Below are positions 50,914-57,489 of a stretch of 57,489 nt of DNA, one piece after another. The DNA is taken from positions 1 through 57,489 of the forward strand of contig CANGGG010000009.1 in the NCBI GenBank assembly GCA_947453415.1. The letters run 5' to 3'. A program made the position numbers and the translations under genes. The DNA is from Bacteroidota bacterium (GTDB taxonomy: Bacteria; Bacteroidota; Bacteroidia; UKL13-3). Every line of letters begins with the position of its first letter. The stretch's first letter is position 1. The notes beneath the pieces were generated by a model. The model was not told the origin of the DNA. It ran no database searches and saw only the letters and a program-made list of their open reading frames with translations.

Positions 50914-53757
50914 CTATTTCATTATTGTTACTTTTTCAAAACTACTTTTTCCATTGATTGTAATTTCTAAAGTAATTATTCCTGTTATGTTTTCAGGAAT
51001 ATTTAATTCTAACAATCCATTTTCTACAAAATTGTATTTTATTTTATAGCAATCTCCCAAAATATTCATTGCATTTATTTCAATTAAATCATTCTTATTG
51101 AAATCTGCTTTTAAAAACATTTTTCCATTATTTGGATTAGGGAAAAGTGAAATGTAATTATCTTCTTTTGTTTTTTGAGCAATAGAAGTAGATCCCGAAG
51201 TAAATGAAACTTGATTTCCATAAGCTGTTCCAACACTATTGGTAGCATATGCACGAATATAATAAAGTGTTTTGGGAAGTAATGAAGTTATATTACTTGT
51301 AAATACTCCAGTACCAGTTCCATCATTTGTTTTACTACTTGTAATAGTTGGATTTGAACTTATAGACCAACATACACCTTTTGAAGTGATTACACCACCC
51401 CCATCACTACTAATATTTCCACCACTTGTAGCGGCAGAACTTGATATATTTGAAATGGCAGTGGTAGTTAAAGTAGGTAAAATAATATTTGAAAGTGTAG
51501 TAAATGAAACTTCATTTCCATAAGCTGTTCCAATAGCATTTGTTGCATATGCTCTAGCATAATATTTGGTTCCTGCTGATAAACCAGTAAGACTGCTTAT
51601 ATATGTTAAATTTGTAGTTGTTTCTGTTGATTTGTTATTATTCACAGTTGGGTTTAGCGTAATAGACCAACAAATACCTTTAGCTGTAATAGACGAACCT
51701 CCATTACTCACAATGGTTCCTGAAACTTGTGCAGCATTTGTGGTTATGTTTAAAGCTGCTGCAGTAGTTACATTGGGGTTAGTTGGCGGAGCAGGTGTCA
51801 ATACAGAAATACCTAAATTAGTTGAAAACCATACTTTACCTAAAGTATCTACATATATATCATTTATGTTATTACTTAATATGTTGCTATTTCCCTTATG
51901 GTATCTAGTCCATTGTTGGCCATCATAGCATGCTGATCCTGAATCTTGATAGGTTACCCAAATTTTTCCAAATCTGTCTGAAAATAGTTTATTTGTAGAT
52001 AATTTATCAGTTGGTGGATTGATGGTATCCCATTTGCTAGTATTGGTATTAAATTTAACCAAACCATAATAATAATTAGATCCAATAAAATATAATCTAT
52101 TTGAAAACCAAATATTACTGTTTTTGTCGGCTACAATTTGACAAGAAGAACCAGAAGGAAAAGGATAAATACCAGGAAAAGGATAAGTTATGCTTACCCA
52201 AGTATTACCACTGAGTTTTTTAATTACGGTTGACGACTGTGTGTTAATAGTAGTCCAAATATCTCCATTTGGATGAATAGTTAAATAGTAAATTACCCCC
52301 CCATCTGGTCCAACAATCTGCTCTGCACTTGTATTTGTTATAGTACCTGTTGAGCTAATTTTCGAAACACCAGAGGAATTAAAAAACCAGATGTTTCCGT
52401 ACTTATCTTCCCTGTTTTTTAGCTTATTGTAAGTATATAAAAGACTGTCGTTATCATAATATTCCCATGTTTTATTATCTGGCCCTAATTTTTGAACACC
52501 ATTTGAAATTATTATCCATTTATTTCCTCTTGAATCTGTAAAAACATCATCCACATTATTGTCATATAATCCTGAATTGTATTTACTAAGTATTTTACTT
52601 GTTTTTTGAATCGTATCTGAAAAACTAAGTTCATAAGAATGGCAAGCAATTATTTCATTTGGTTTTCTTCCTTTAAGAATTTGGTAAGTATAATCCTCAA
52701 AAATTCCTGAATTTGATTTATTGAATAAACTGTAGCTGCTATCTCTAAACCTATATATTCCAGCGGTTGTTGTCACCCAAAACTCATTTGGTGAAAAGAC
52801 GTCAATTGTATAAGGGGTGATTCCTATCCCTTGAATATCCCTGCTTGACCAAATACCTGAAGGGCTGAGTTTAAATACTCGGGTAGATGCCGGGAAACTT
52901 TGATTATCACTTACAGCTAGTAAATTATTAGCCTCATCAATGCCTATAACTCCTCCATGTCCTCCAGCTTGGGGTGAGCTGACAGGTAATATTGTATCTG
53001 TAATCTTATTGTACTTGTAGAGGCTAGTTATACTACTAAAATATATATTCCCTAATTTATCCGCTTTTAACAGCTGGATATTATCAGCATAGTTTGGATT
53101 AAGACGATACCAACGCCAGTTTACCCCATCAAATTTTGACACATGAAAGTCAGTACAATGACCAAACCACACATTCCCGAATGAATCTACAGTGATGTCT
53201 GAAATGGAATTAGATTTGATTCCGCTATTACTAATATTGAAATATGCCCAACTGTTGTCTGAAGGGTTATACCTAACAGCCCCACCATTGCCGCTTCCGC
53301 TTCCATATGCCCGGCACCAAATATTTCCGTTCTTATCAGAACAAGAAGGTTCGACATGGAAATTAAATGGAGATTTAATCAAACGGAAAATACTATCATA
53401 TTTTACAATTCCAAAGTACTTTGTATCATAGTCTGACTCTAAATACAATACTTCATTTTGGGCTTTTACTACACGTGTAATACCAAAGTAACCACCTGCG
53501 TATGGTGTTGAAAAATTCGCAGTTATTCTATCTCTTTCAGTCCATTTGGTATACAGGCCATTATTTAATCTTACAATTCCACTATCGTTTGTGGCAATCC
53601 AATAATTTCCAGCTGCATCACTGCAAACTGAATTTACTTTATTTGAAGATAATCCCGTGGGAGAATAATTGATGTTTTGCCATGTTTGTGCATTAATTTG
53701 TAATGATAATATCAAAAATACAATCATTAATTTAGCATAGATTTTGTTTTTTTTCAT
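50914..53757 (-). CDS. T9SS-exported beta-propeller protein with two Fn3-like domains
   Basis: 947 aa from the ATG at 53757, which gives a clean signal peptide (LMIVFLILSLQINAQ); the frame extends upstream to 53808. The first ~650 residues carry repeated propeller blades: VNSVCSDAAGNYWIATNDSG, ISDITVDSFGNVWFGHCTDF, VDDVFTDSRGNKWIIISNGV, INDIYVDTLGKVWFSTNLGI. These resemble the sensor propellers of two-component hybrid proteins, but no kinase follows. Two near-identical Fn3-like modules follow (GICWSITLNPTV / GVCWSISSNPTI, YYARAYATN / YYIRAYATN), then a type A sorting domain (ISLFPNPNNGKMFLKADF). A secreted or surface-bound binding protein, ligand unknown. It shares its promoter pattern with the cluster at 54023-55897. 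Confidence 0.85.
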   Translation of the reverse strand: MKKNKIYAKLMIVFLILSLQINAQTWQNINYSPTGLSSNKVNSVCSDAAGNYWIATNDSGIVRLNNGLYTKWTERDRITANFSTPYAGGYFGITRVVKAQNEVLYLESDYDTKYFGIVKYDSIFRLIKSPFNFHVEPSCSDKNGNIWCRAYGSGSGNGGAVRYNPSDNSWAYFNISNSGIKSNSISDITVDSFGNVWFGHCTDFHVSKFDGVNWRWYRLNPNYADNIQLLKADKLGNIYFSSITSLYKYNKITDTILPVSSPQAGGHGGVIGIDEANNLLAVSDNQSFPASTRVFKLSPSGIWSSRDIQGIGITPYTIDVFSPNEFWVTTTAGIYRFRDSSYSLFNKSNSGIFEDYTYQILKGRKPNEIIACHSYELSFSDTIQKTSKILSKYNSGLYDNNVDDVFTDSRGNKWIIISNGVQKLGPDNKTWEYYDNDSLLYTYNKLKNREDKYGNIWFFNSSGVSKISSTGTITNTSAEQIVGPDGGVIYYLTIHPNGDIWTTINTQSSTVIKKLSGNTWVSITYPFPGIYPFPSGSSCQIVADKNSNIWFSNRLYFIGSNYYYGLVKFNTNTSKWDTINPPTDKLSTNKLFSDRFGKIWVTYQDSGSACYDGQQWTRYHKGNSNILSNNINDIYVDTLGKVWFSTNLGISVLTPAPPTNPNVTTAAALNITTNAAQVSGTIVSNGGSSITAKGICWSITLNPTVNNNKSTETTTNLTYISSLTGLSAGTKYYARAYATNAIGTAYGNEVSFTTLSNIILPTLTTTAISNISSSAATSGGNISSDGGGVITSKGVCWSISSNPTITSSKTNDGTGTGVFTSNITSLLPKTLYYIRAYATNSVGTAYGNQVSFTSGSTSIAQKTKEDNYISLFPNPNNGKMFLKADFNKNDLIEINAMNILGDCYKIKYNFVENGLLELNIPENITGIITLEITINGKSSFEKVTIMK

Positions 53758-53805
53758 ATATTTTATTTTAGTTAAGTAATCAATTTTTAAAACAGTTTTG
53801 TAACA

Positions 53806-53870
53806 CAAAATTATATATAAAAATATGATTTATTTCGTGCCAACTAATGCCAACTATTTTTATTAATTAT
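53806..53870 (-). promoter_or_regulatory. Promoter with tandem 10-bp operator for the propeller gene
   Basis: On the minus strand: TAGTTGGCATTAGTTGGCAC (two direct 10-bp repeats, about 53835-53854), followed 27 bp after the second TTG by the -7 box TAATTTTG (53806-53813). The start codon is 49 bp further on. A near-identical arrangement is at 55955-56018. Confidence 0.65.
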
Positions 53871-54022
53871 TTAATTTTGATTCTAAATTTGTTTTGAAAA
53901 TTTTCATAATATTTTAAATTAAATCATACTCATATGGCTTTTCTGAATTCGCCTCTTTTATTAGAGTGGTAGCTGAACTCCACTGTATTTAATCTGTTTA
54001 TTGATATTTTAAGCTATCACTT

Positions 54023-54208
54023 TTACCCTACTTTATATAACATTTTTATTACCCAAAACCAAAAAGAAGAAAGTATAATCAAGCCTAAAAATATACCAAC
54101 AACTCCTACAATTTTGAATAATTTAATACCAAAAATATCAATTTCCTTCTGTATCTTTTCTTCATTTGAAATTGATTTATCAGGTTTTTCTTTTATTGTT
54201 TTTTCCAT
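54023..54208 (-). CDS. Tiny single-pass membrane protein
   Basis: 61 aa. Charged N-terminus (MEKTIKEKPDKSISNEEKIQ) and one C-terminal hydrophobic segment (IVGVVGIFLGLIILSSFWFWVI). Its start overlaps the end of the upstream gene by 16 bp, so it is likely translated from the same message. Last gene of the five-gene cluster. No family recognised. Confidence 0.6.
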   Translation of the reverse strand: MEKTIKEKPDKSISNEEKIQKEIDIFGIKLFKIVGVVGIFLGLIILSSFWFWVIKMLYKVG

Positions 54209-54534
54209 TCAATTTTTTTATTATTTATAAAAATTGTTAAGTTTAATAATGCAATAGCAATTGAATTAGTAATTAAAGAACCCAATCCAACATAATAGTA
54301 AACTACATCTTTATTAGGACTTGATGTTTTGAATAAGGAGAAGGATAGTACACTAAAAAAAACAATACAAATTAATGAAAGTAATCCCCACCAAAAACTA
54401 GTTTTATTCCTACTTTTTGCCCTCAAGGCTAGAATACTAAATAGCAATCCCGAAAAAAATGAACTAAATAAATACAGCAATAAAAGAAAAATGGGCGAGC
54501 CCGAACCAGCTGTAATTTGATTTTCCTTTTTCAT
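54193..54534 (-). CDS. Small three-helix membrane protein
   Basis: 113 aa. Hydrophobic segments at about 14-37 (IFLLLLYLFSSFFSGLLFSI), 46-68 (SFWWGLLSLICIVFFSVLSF) and 78-103 (YYVGLGSLITNSIAIALLNL), with a basic tail. The ATG overlaps the stop of the 55-aa gene (ATGA at 54534-54531), a sign of translational coupling. No family recognised. Confidence 0.62.
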   Translation of the reverse strand: MKKENQITAGSGSPIFLLLLYLFSSFFSGLLFSILALRAKSRNKTSFWWGLLSLICIVFFSVLSFSLFKTSSPNKDVVYYYVGLGSLITNSIAIALLNLTIFINNKKIEWKKQ

Positions 54535-54698
54535 TTTTTTAAAATAATAGCTAAAATTTTTTGACCTATTTTTCTTTCAATACCGCCTTTAGTTGTTGGA
54601 ATGCCCGTTTTTCTGGCAATGCTATTTTTTAAACCACTAATTCCCACTAACCTTGAAAGTGAAAAGGAAACACCTAATTTCTTTTTAAATCCAAACAT
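54531..54698 (-). CDS. Very basic 55-residue protein
   Basis: Short gene: ATG at 54698-54696, TGA at 54533-54531, 55 codons. It begins MFGFKKKLGVSFSLSRL, continues VGISGLKNSIARKTGIPTTK and ends GGIERKIGQKILAIILKK. Ten Lys and three Arg with a repeated KxxIARKTG/IERKIG pattern suggest nucleic-acid or membrane binding. It is locked into the cluster by spacing: 15 bp after the stop of the 72-aa gene and a 4-bp overlap with the next gene. I do not recognise a family with certainty. Confidence 0.62.
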   Translation of the reverse strand: MFGFKKKLGVSFSLSRLVGISGLKNSIARKTGIPTTKGGIERKIGQKILAIILKK

Positions 54699-54713
54699 AA
54701 TTTAAAAATTATT

Positions 54714-54932
54714 TTATGCTTTTTCAATTTTAAAATCAGTAGAAGAAATACTTCCATTGATTGAATCAGCATTGATTGCTTTTAAAAATGGTTGTTCAAT
54801 ATCTCTGGCTTGTGGTTGTGAATCGCTGCTGGTTAATACCGTAAATGAAATACCCGGACTAACAGCAAATCCCGATGATCCTCTCTTCACACTTTTTTGT
54901 TGTGTTAAAGTTAATTTCCATAATTTTGACAT
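54714..54932 (-). CDS. Small hypothetical protein
   Basis: 72 aa: MSKLWKLTLTQQKSVKRGSS, GFAVSPGISFTVLTSSDSQP, then FLKAINADSINGSISSTDFK. The KLWKxTxxQ...V..G..V.V.TS layout resembles a group of ~70-residue proteins of unknown function common in Bacteroidota accessory DNA; this is from memory and unverified. It lies 47 bp after the stop of the UDG-like gene and 15 bp before the 55-aa gene, all in one direction. Confidence 0.6.
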   Translation of the reverse strand: MSKLWKLTLTQQKSVKRGSSGFAVSPGISFTVLTSSDSQPQARDIEQPFLKAINADSINGSISSTDFKIEKA

Positions 54933-54979
54933 AATGTTTATTTGTTTTTTAAATTATTGTTATTAAAATATTGCTTGTT

Positions 54980-55897
54980 TTAAATTTTAAAAGATGCGGT
55001 ATATAAAATTATTCTTGCTAACTTTTGAACTTCAATTAAGTTGTTTACATCAGTAATGTTTTTGTATATACTGTTTTTTAAAATATGTTTTTTTGCACCA
55101 TTAGCCGAGCCTGAAATATGTGGTGAGGATAAAATGGTAGTTTCATTGAATTTGTATTTTTGAATTTCATTGTTTTCATCCCATTTATCAGCTTTTTGTT
55201 TTTCTGATCCGGCTATTTCATTGTTTATTTTCAAAAGTGCGTTCCTGGCGTCATTACCCAATGTTATAATAAAATGTGGTTTTATTATTTCTATTTCTCC
55301 TGTTAATATTTTCCCGTGAATAGTCAAATTTTTATACTCTTTAATAGAATTGCTTTTAGCAAAATGATTATTCCCTTTATCTATGTAAAAAAATATTTTA
55401 TAAATATCAGTCACATATAAATTGTATTCTGATTTCAATTCTTTAAAAAAAACATTATTAGGTCCCATTCCCTGATCAATTAAACTAAATGGTGCCCAAA
55501 AACCAATGTCATTATTTAAATTAAAACCTCTTTTTTCCCAATCAGTAAAAATTTTATTTTTAATATTTTTTTTGTTAGGTTCTGGTGGAAGTGGATCCAT
55601 GGCACAAACCATAATTGTTTTAGCATTTTCCTTATCCGATTTAATAAAAATAGGTAAATCTGATGCAATGGTAGTGGCAAGCTCAACTATATTTGGATTA
55701 CTAATTATTTCTTTATAACTTGAATTTAAATTTTCAATGGAAGTAAAGCTTATTTTATTTTTATTTAAAATGCCCTGTGAATAATTGATTAACTGCTGAT
55801 ATACTTTTTTTAAACCACCATCATTTTCAAAATTTATTAAATGTGATTCTAATAATTCTATTATTTTATCGTGATTTATATGTGCTGTAATTTCCAT
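54980..55897 (-). CDS. Uracil-DNA glycosylase superfamily-like protein
   Basis: 305 aa. The N-terminal ~90 residues are helical and unassigned. From 93 the protein follows the UDG superfamily order: TIMVCAMDPLPPEP (motif 1 region, 95-108), LYVTDIYKIFFY, then IIKPHFIITLGNDARNALL (204-222, the P-x-x-I-x-LG strand) and SSPHISGSANG (257-267, the HPS/HPSG-type motif 2). The catalytic Asn/Asp of true UDGs cannot be assigned by eye, so the activity may be degenerate. First gene of a five-gene minus-strand cluster whose other members are tiny; a promoter with tandem repeats lies upstream. Could be DNA repair or a defence-type nucleobase sensor; both are inference. Confidence 0.55.
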   Translation of the reverse strand: MEITAHINHDKIIELLESHLINFENDGGLKKVYQQLINYSQGILNKNKISFTSIENLNSSYKEIISNPNIVELATTIASDLPIFIKSDKENAKTIMVCAMDPLPPEPNKKNIKNKIFTDWEKRGFNLNNDIGFWAPFSLIDQGMGPNNVFFKELKSEYNLYVTDIYKIFFYIDKGNNHFAKSNSIKEYKNLTIHGKILTGEIEIIKPHFIITLGNDARNALLKINNEIAGSEKQKADKWDENNEIQKYKFNETTILSSPHISGSANGAKKHILKNSIYKNITDVNNLIEVQKLARIILYTASFKI

Positions 55898-55954
55898 TAT
55901 TATTTTACACTGAAATTTAAATATAAAACCAAATTAAATTCTGTTTTTATTCAA

Positions 55955-56018
55955 CAAAAATAACTTTATATTTTTTTGTTTTTCGTGCCAAGTAATGTCA
56001 AGTATTTTTTATTAGTAT
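55955..56018 (-). promoter_or_regulatory. Promoter with tandem 10-bp operator for the UDG-like cluster
   Basis: On the minus strand: TACTTGACATTACTTGGCAC (55984-56003), then 26 bp after the second TTG the -7 box TATTTTTG (55955-55962), 57 bp before the start at 55897. Compared with 53833-53870, 34 of about 38 aligned positions agree and the repeat period and spacing are kept. The site lies 46 bp upstream of the divergent gene at 56050 and could control it too. Confidence 0.65.
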
Positions 56019-56049
56019 AAATATTTATATATTAGTGGCTGTTTAAAAT

Positions 56050-57168
56050 ATGCCTAAACCCAAATACGAAACTTCAAACTTTGCATTGAATGAATTGCGA
56101 AATCAAATGATTGATAAAGCAGGATTTCCGCTACGTACCAAAGTAGATGCTGGATATTTATCGCTCATTATGAAAAATGCTGGTATTGAAAATGTATCCG
56201 ATTCAACCCTGTACCGCTTTTTTACTTCAAATATAAATGAGCATAAATTTTATTTGAATACCTTAGATAAATTAGCCCAGTTTTGTGGGAGAAAAAATTT
56301 TGATGATTTTGAAAAATGGGCTACTAATCAAATAGATTTTGGCTTTACTTATGGGCAATTAACCATTAATAAAAAACCGGTAAAAAGCTTGATTAAAATT
56401 TGTGTTCACCAAAATCAATTCAATCCAATTAGTGAATATTTAGAACAGATGAATGAACTAAATAACTACATGCAAGTGCAATTAGGTTTTGAATTTTATC
56501 AATCATTATTAAGTAATCCAAATTCCAATATTCAGTTTTATAAAGAGTTTTCACAATTGCCTGTAATTCGAGAATGTTTCTTTGAAAAATGCATTGACCC
56601 TGAATTTAAAATTCCTGGCTATGAAAAAGGTTTAGAATTATACCTGAAAAATATAAATTCAAAAAGCGATATCAATTTAATTCAAGATTATATTTTTGGA
56701 AACTGTATGTTATTTCGTTTTCATTATATTAATAATGACCTTATAAATGCTGTTAAATTCTGTCATAATATTTACAAAAACGAATCATACACAGAAACTG
56801 AACTTAAAAAGCTTTTTATATATCCTCGAATGCGTTATTTATCCTACAAAATTTGGTATTTATTAATTAGCAAAAACAGGAATGAAGTGGAAGATTATAC
56901 CAATTGGCTCCTCCATTATTGTGAAAAAAATATAAAAAACTGGAATAATGCTGAACAGCGAATTGCCTTTTCGTGCGTTGCGGAAACGTTTGTTTATGGA
57001 AATATCAATTTAAAATATCACCATGAACTTAAAAATATTTTCAATGAATTAATCAGTAGCTATTCACCTGATTTTTCAAAACATTCACTTAAATACATGA
57101 TTCCTTATACCGATATGAATGGCATTTATAATTCTAAAAGAATTGAAAAAATTGGTTTAATAAACTAA
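56050..57168 (+). CDS. Putative HTH-type regulator
   Basis: 372 aa. The N-terminal ~95 residues look like a DNA-binding domain common in Bacteroidota: LRNQMIDKAGFPLRTKVDAG, YLSLIMKNAGIENVSDSTLY, RFFTSNINEHKFYLNTLDKL and AQFCGRKNFDDFEKW. The 'S-x-S-T-L-x-R-F' followed by 'T-L-D-x-L-A-x-F-x-G-x-x-x-F-x-x-F' pattern is typical. The rest (150-372) is helical with paired aromatic residues, TPR-like in character but without clear repeats. Divergent from the UDG-like cluster over a 152-bp gap containing the tandem operator, so it is the best candidate regulator of that cluster. No annotated family function known to me. Confidence 0.55.
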   Translation: MPKPKYETSNFALNELRNQMIDKAGFPLRTKVDAGYLSLIMKNAGIENVSDSTLYRFFTSNINEHKFYLNTLDKLAQFCGRKNFDDFEKWATNQIDFGFTYGQLTINKKPVKSLIKICVHQNQFNPISEYLEQMNELNNYMQVQLGFEFYQSLLSNPNSNIQFYKEFSQLPVIRECFFEKCIDPEFKIPGYEKGLELYLKNINSKSDINLIQDYIFGNCMLFRFHYINNDLINAVKFCHNIYKNESYTETELKKLFIYPRMRYLSYKIWYLLISKNRNEVEDYTNWLLHYCEKNIKNWNNAEQRIAFSCVAETFVYGNINLKYHHELKNIFNELISSYSPDFSKHSLKYMIPYTDMNGIYNSKRIEKIGLIN

Positions 57169-57259
57169 TAAAACGGAATCTTTAATTTGAAACTATTGAT
57201 AAGCCTCCGGCTAAATATCCCGCATCCCGATTAGTCGGGAATTAAAACTCGCAGATTTC

Positions 57260-57439
57260 CGATACTATCTTTAGAGTTAGCATAGCGCTCTAAGGATTTA
57301 TGATGATTGTAGTGTCTCTGACACGGGCTAATTTAAAACGTAGTCTCAGCCCACGAATGGCTTGGCCTCAGACAACAGATAGTAATGATTTGTATTAATT
57401 CATACCAACAAAAAAAAGTCACCAAAAATTGGTGACTTT
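57260..57439. repeat. Hairpin-rich direct repeat, copy C
   Basis: Matches copy B from the CGATACTATC core to the terminator, lacking copy B's ~32-bp insertion. It is preceded by CTCCGGCT (near 57207) and an ATCCCGATTAGTCGGGAT-like hairpin. With copy B it brackets 50.9-57.2 kb. Confidence 0.88.
57410..57439 (-). terminator. Rho-independent terminator (within repeat copy C)
   Basis: Same GTCACCAA / TTGGTGAC stem as at 50859-50891. It lies at the 3' end of the minus-strand gene that enters the window's right edge; its stem overlaps that gene's stop codon region. Confidence 0.82.
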
Positions 57440-57489
57440 ATTCCTTTTGTAATTCCTTTAAAATAGAATTCCAGTCCGGGAATTCTATG
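57438..57489 (-). CDS. Partial CDS: C-terminus of a gene running off the right edge
   Basis: On the minus strand the final bases read I-E-F-P-D-W-N-S-I-L-K-E-L-Q-K-E then TAA at 57440-57438, directly followed by a terminator. A stop placed exactly at a terminator in the same arrangement as the gene at 50914 supports a real 3' end. Too short to identify. Confidence 0.5.
   Translation of the reverse strand, partial: IEFPDWNSILKELQKE

Noticed and set aside
51566..51928. 120-aa plus-strand frame, hydrophobic
   Set aside because: Antisense to the Fn3-like modules of the propeller gene; low complexity from Thr/Ser-rich sense coding.

Overview
The window is an AT-rich chromosomal segment from a member of the Bacteroidota. 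The evidence is gliding/type IX secretion genes (gldB, gldD, gldE), two large secreted proteins ending in type A T9SS sorting domains, many short lipoproteins and outer-membrane barrels, few Shine-Dalgarno sequences, and several promoters of the TAnnTTTG (-7) type. No rRNA, tRNA, CRISPR array, transposase or integrase is visible. I would not place the organism below phylum level.

Layout. 1-4.5 kb: guaA (GMP synthase), bracketed by short dispersed repeats, an RqcH-like NFACT gene and a secreted START-domain protein. 4.5-10 kb: small lipoproteins, two tandem paralogous outer-membrane barrels, an Omp28-like lipoprotein, a DUF1697 protein and a trans-sulfuration PLP enzyme. 10-14.4 kb: two decayed toxin-antitoxin modules (both antitoxins intact, both RelE-like toxins broken), hairpin-rich repeats, a heptaheme cytochrome with TPRs and a divergent DtxR/MntR-type regulator with a palindromic operator candidate. 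14.4-24 kb: ribE, then an apparent four-gene run (L-asparaginase, pabB, a WG-repeat protein and a 1200-residue secreted protein made almost wholly of a short proline/aromatic repeat), then mnmE. 24-29.7 kb: a T9SS-exported GH18-LamG protein with twelve 14-residue repeats, a WYL-like regulator and small proteins. 29.7-38.1 kb, minus strand: tyrosine catabolism (hmgA, hppD) with a stand-alone nnrD, an acetyltransferase, pyrC, a RidA-family deaminase and gldD/gldE. 38.3-43.1 kb, plus strand: a 2-oxoacid:ferredoxin oxidoreductase (korA/korB) and argS. 43.2-49.5 kb: a response regulator, a SCO1-cytochrome c operon, a PhnA-like protein, nadE, an outer-membrane barrel and gldB. 49.5-57.5 kb: an accessory-looking region between copies of a hairpin-rich direct repeat, holding a GIY-YIG-like protein, a secreted beta-propeller T9SS protein, a compact five-gene cluster (UDG-superfamily-like protein plus four tiny proteins) and an HTH-like regulator.

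The most interesting parts are the 1200-aa repeat protein with its WG-repeat neighbour, and the 50.6-57.4 kb region. In that region the propeller gene and the UDG-like cluster share an almost identical promoter: a tandem 10-bp direct repeat placed 26-27 bp before a TAnnTTTG box, which suggests a small co-regulated system. The pair of broken RelE-type modules and the 14-residue repeat stalk of the GH18 protein are also worth following.

All calls come from reading the sequence and from family knowledge. No database search was run, so product names rest on recognised motifs and remain provisional where stated.
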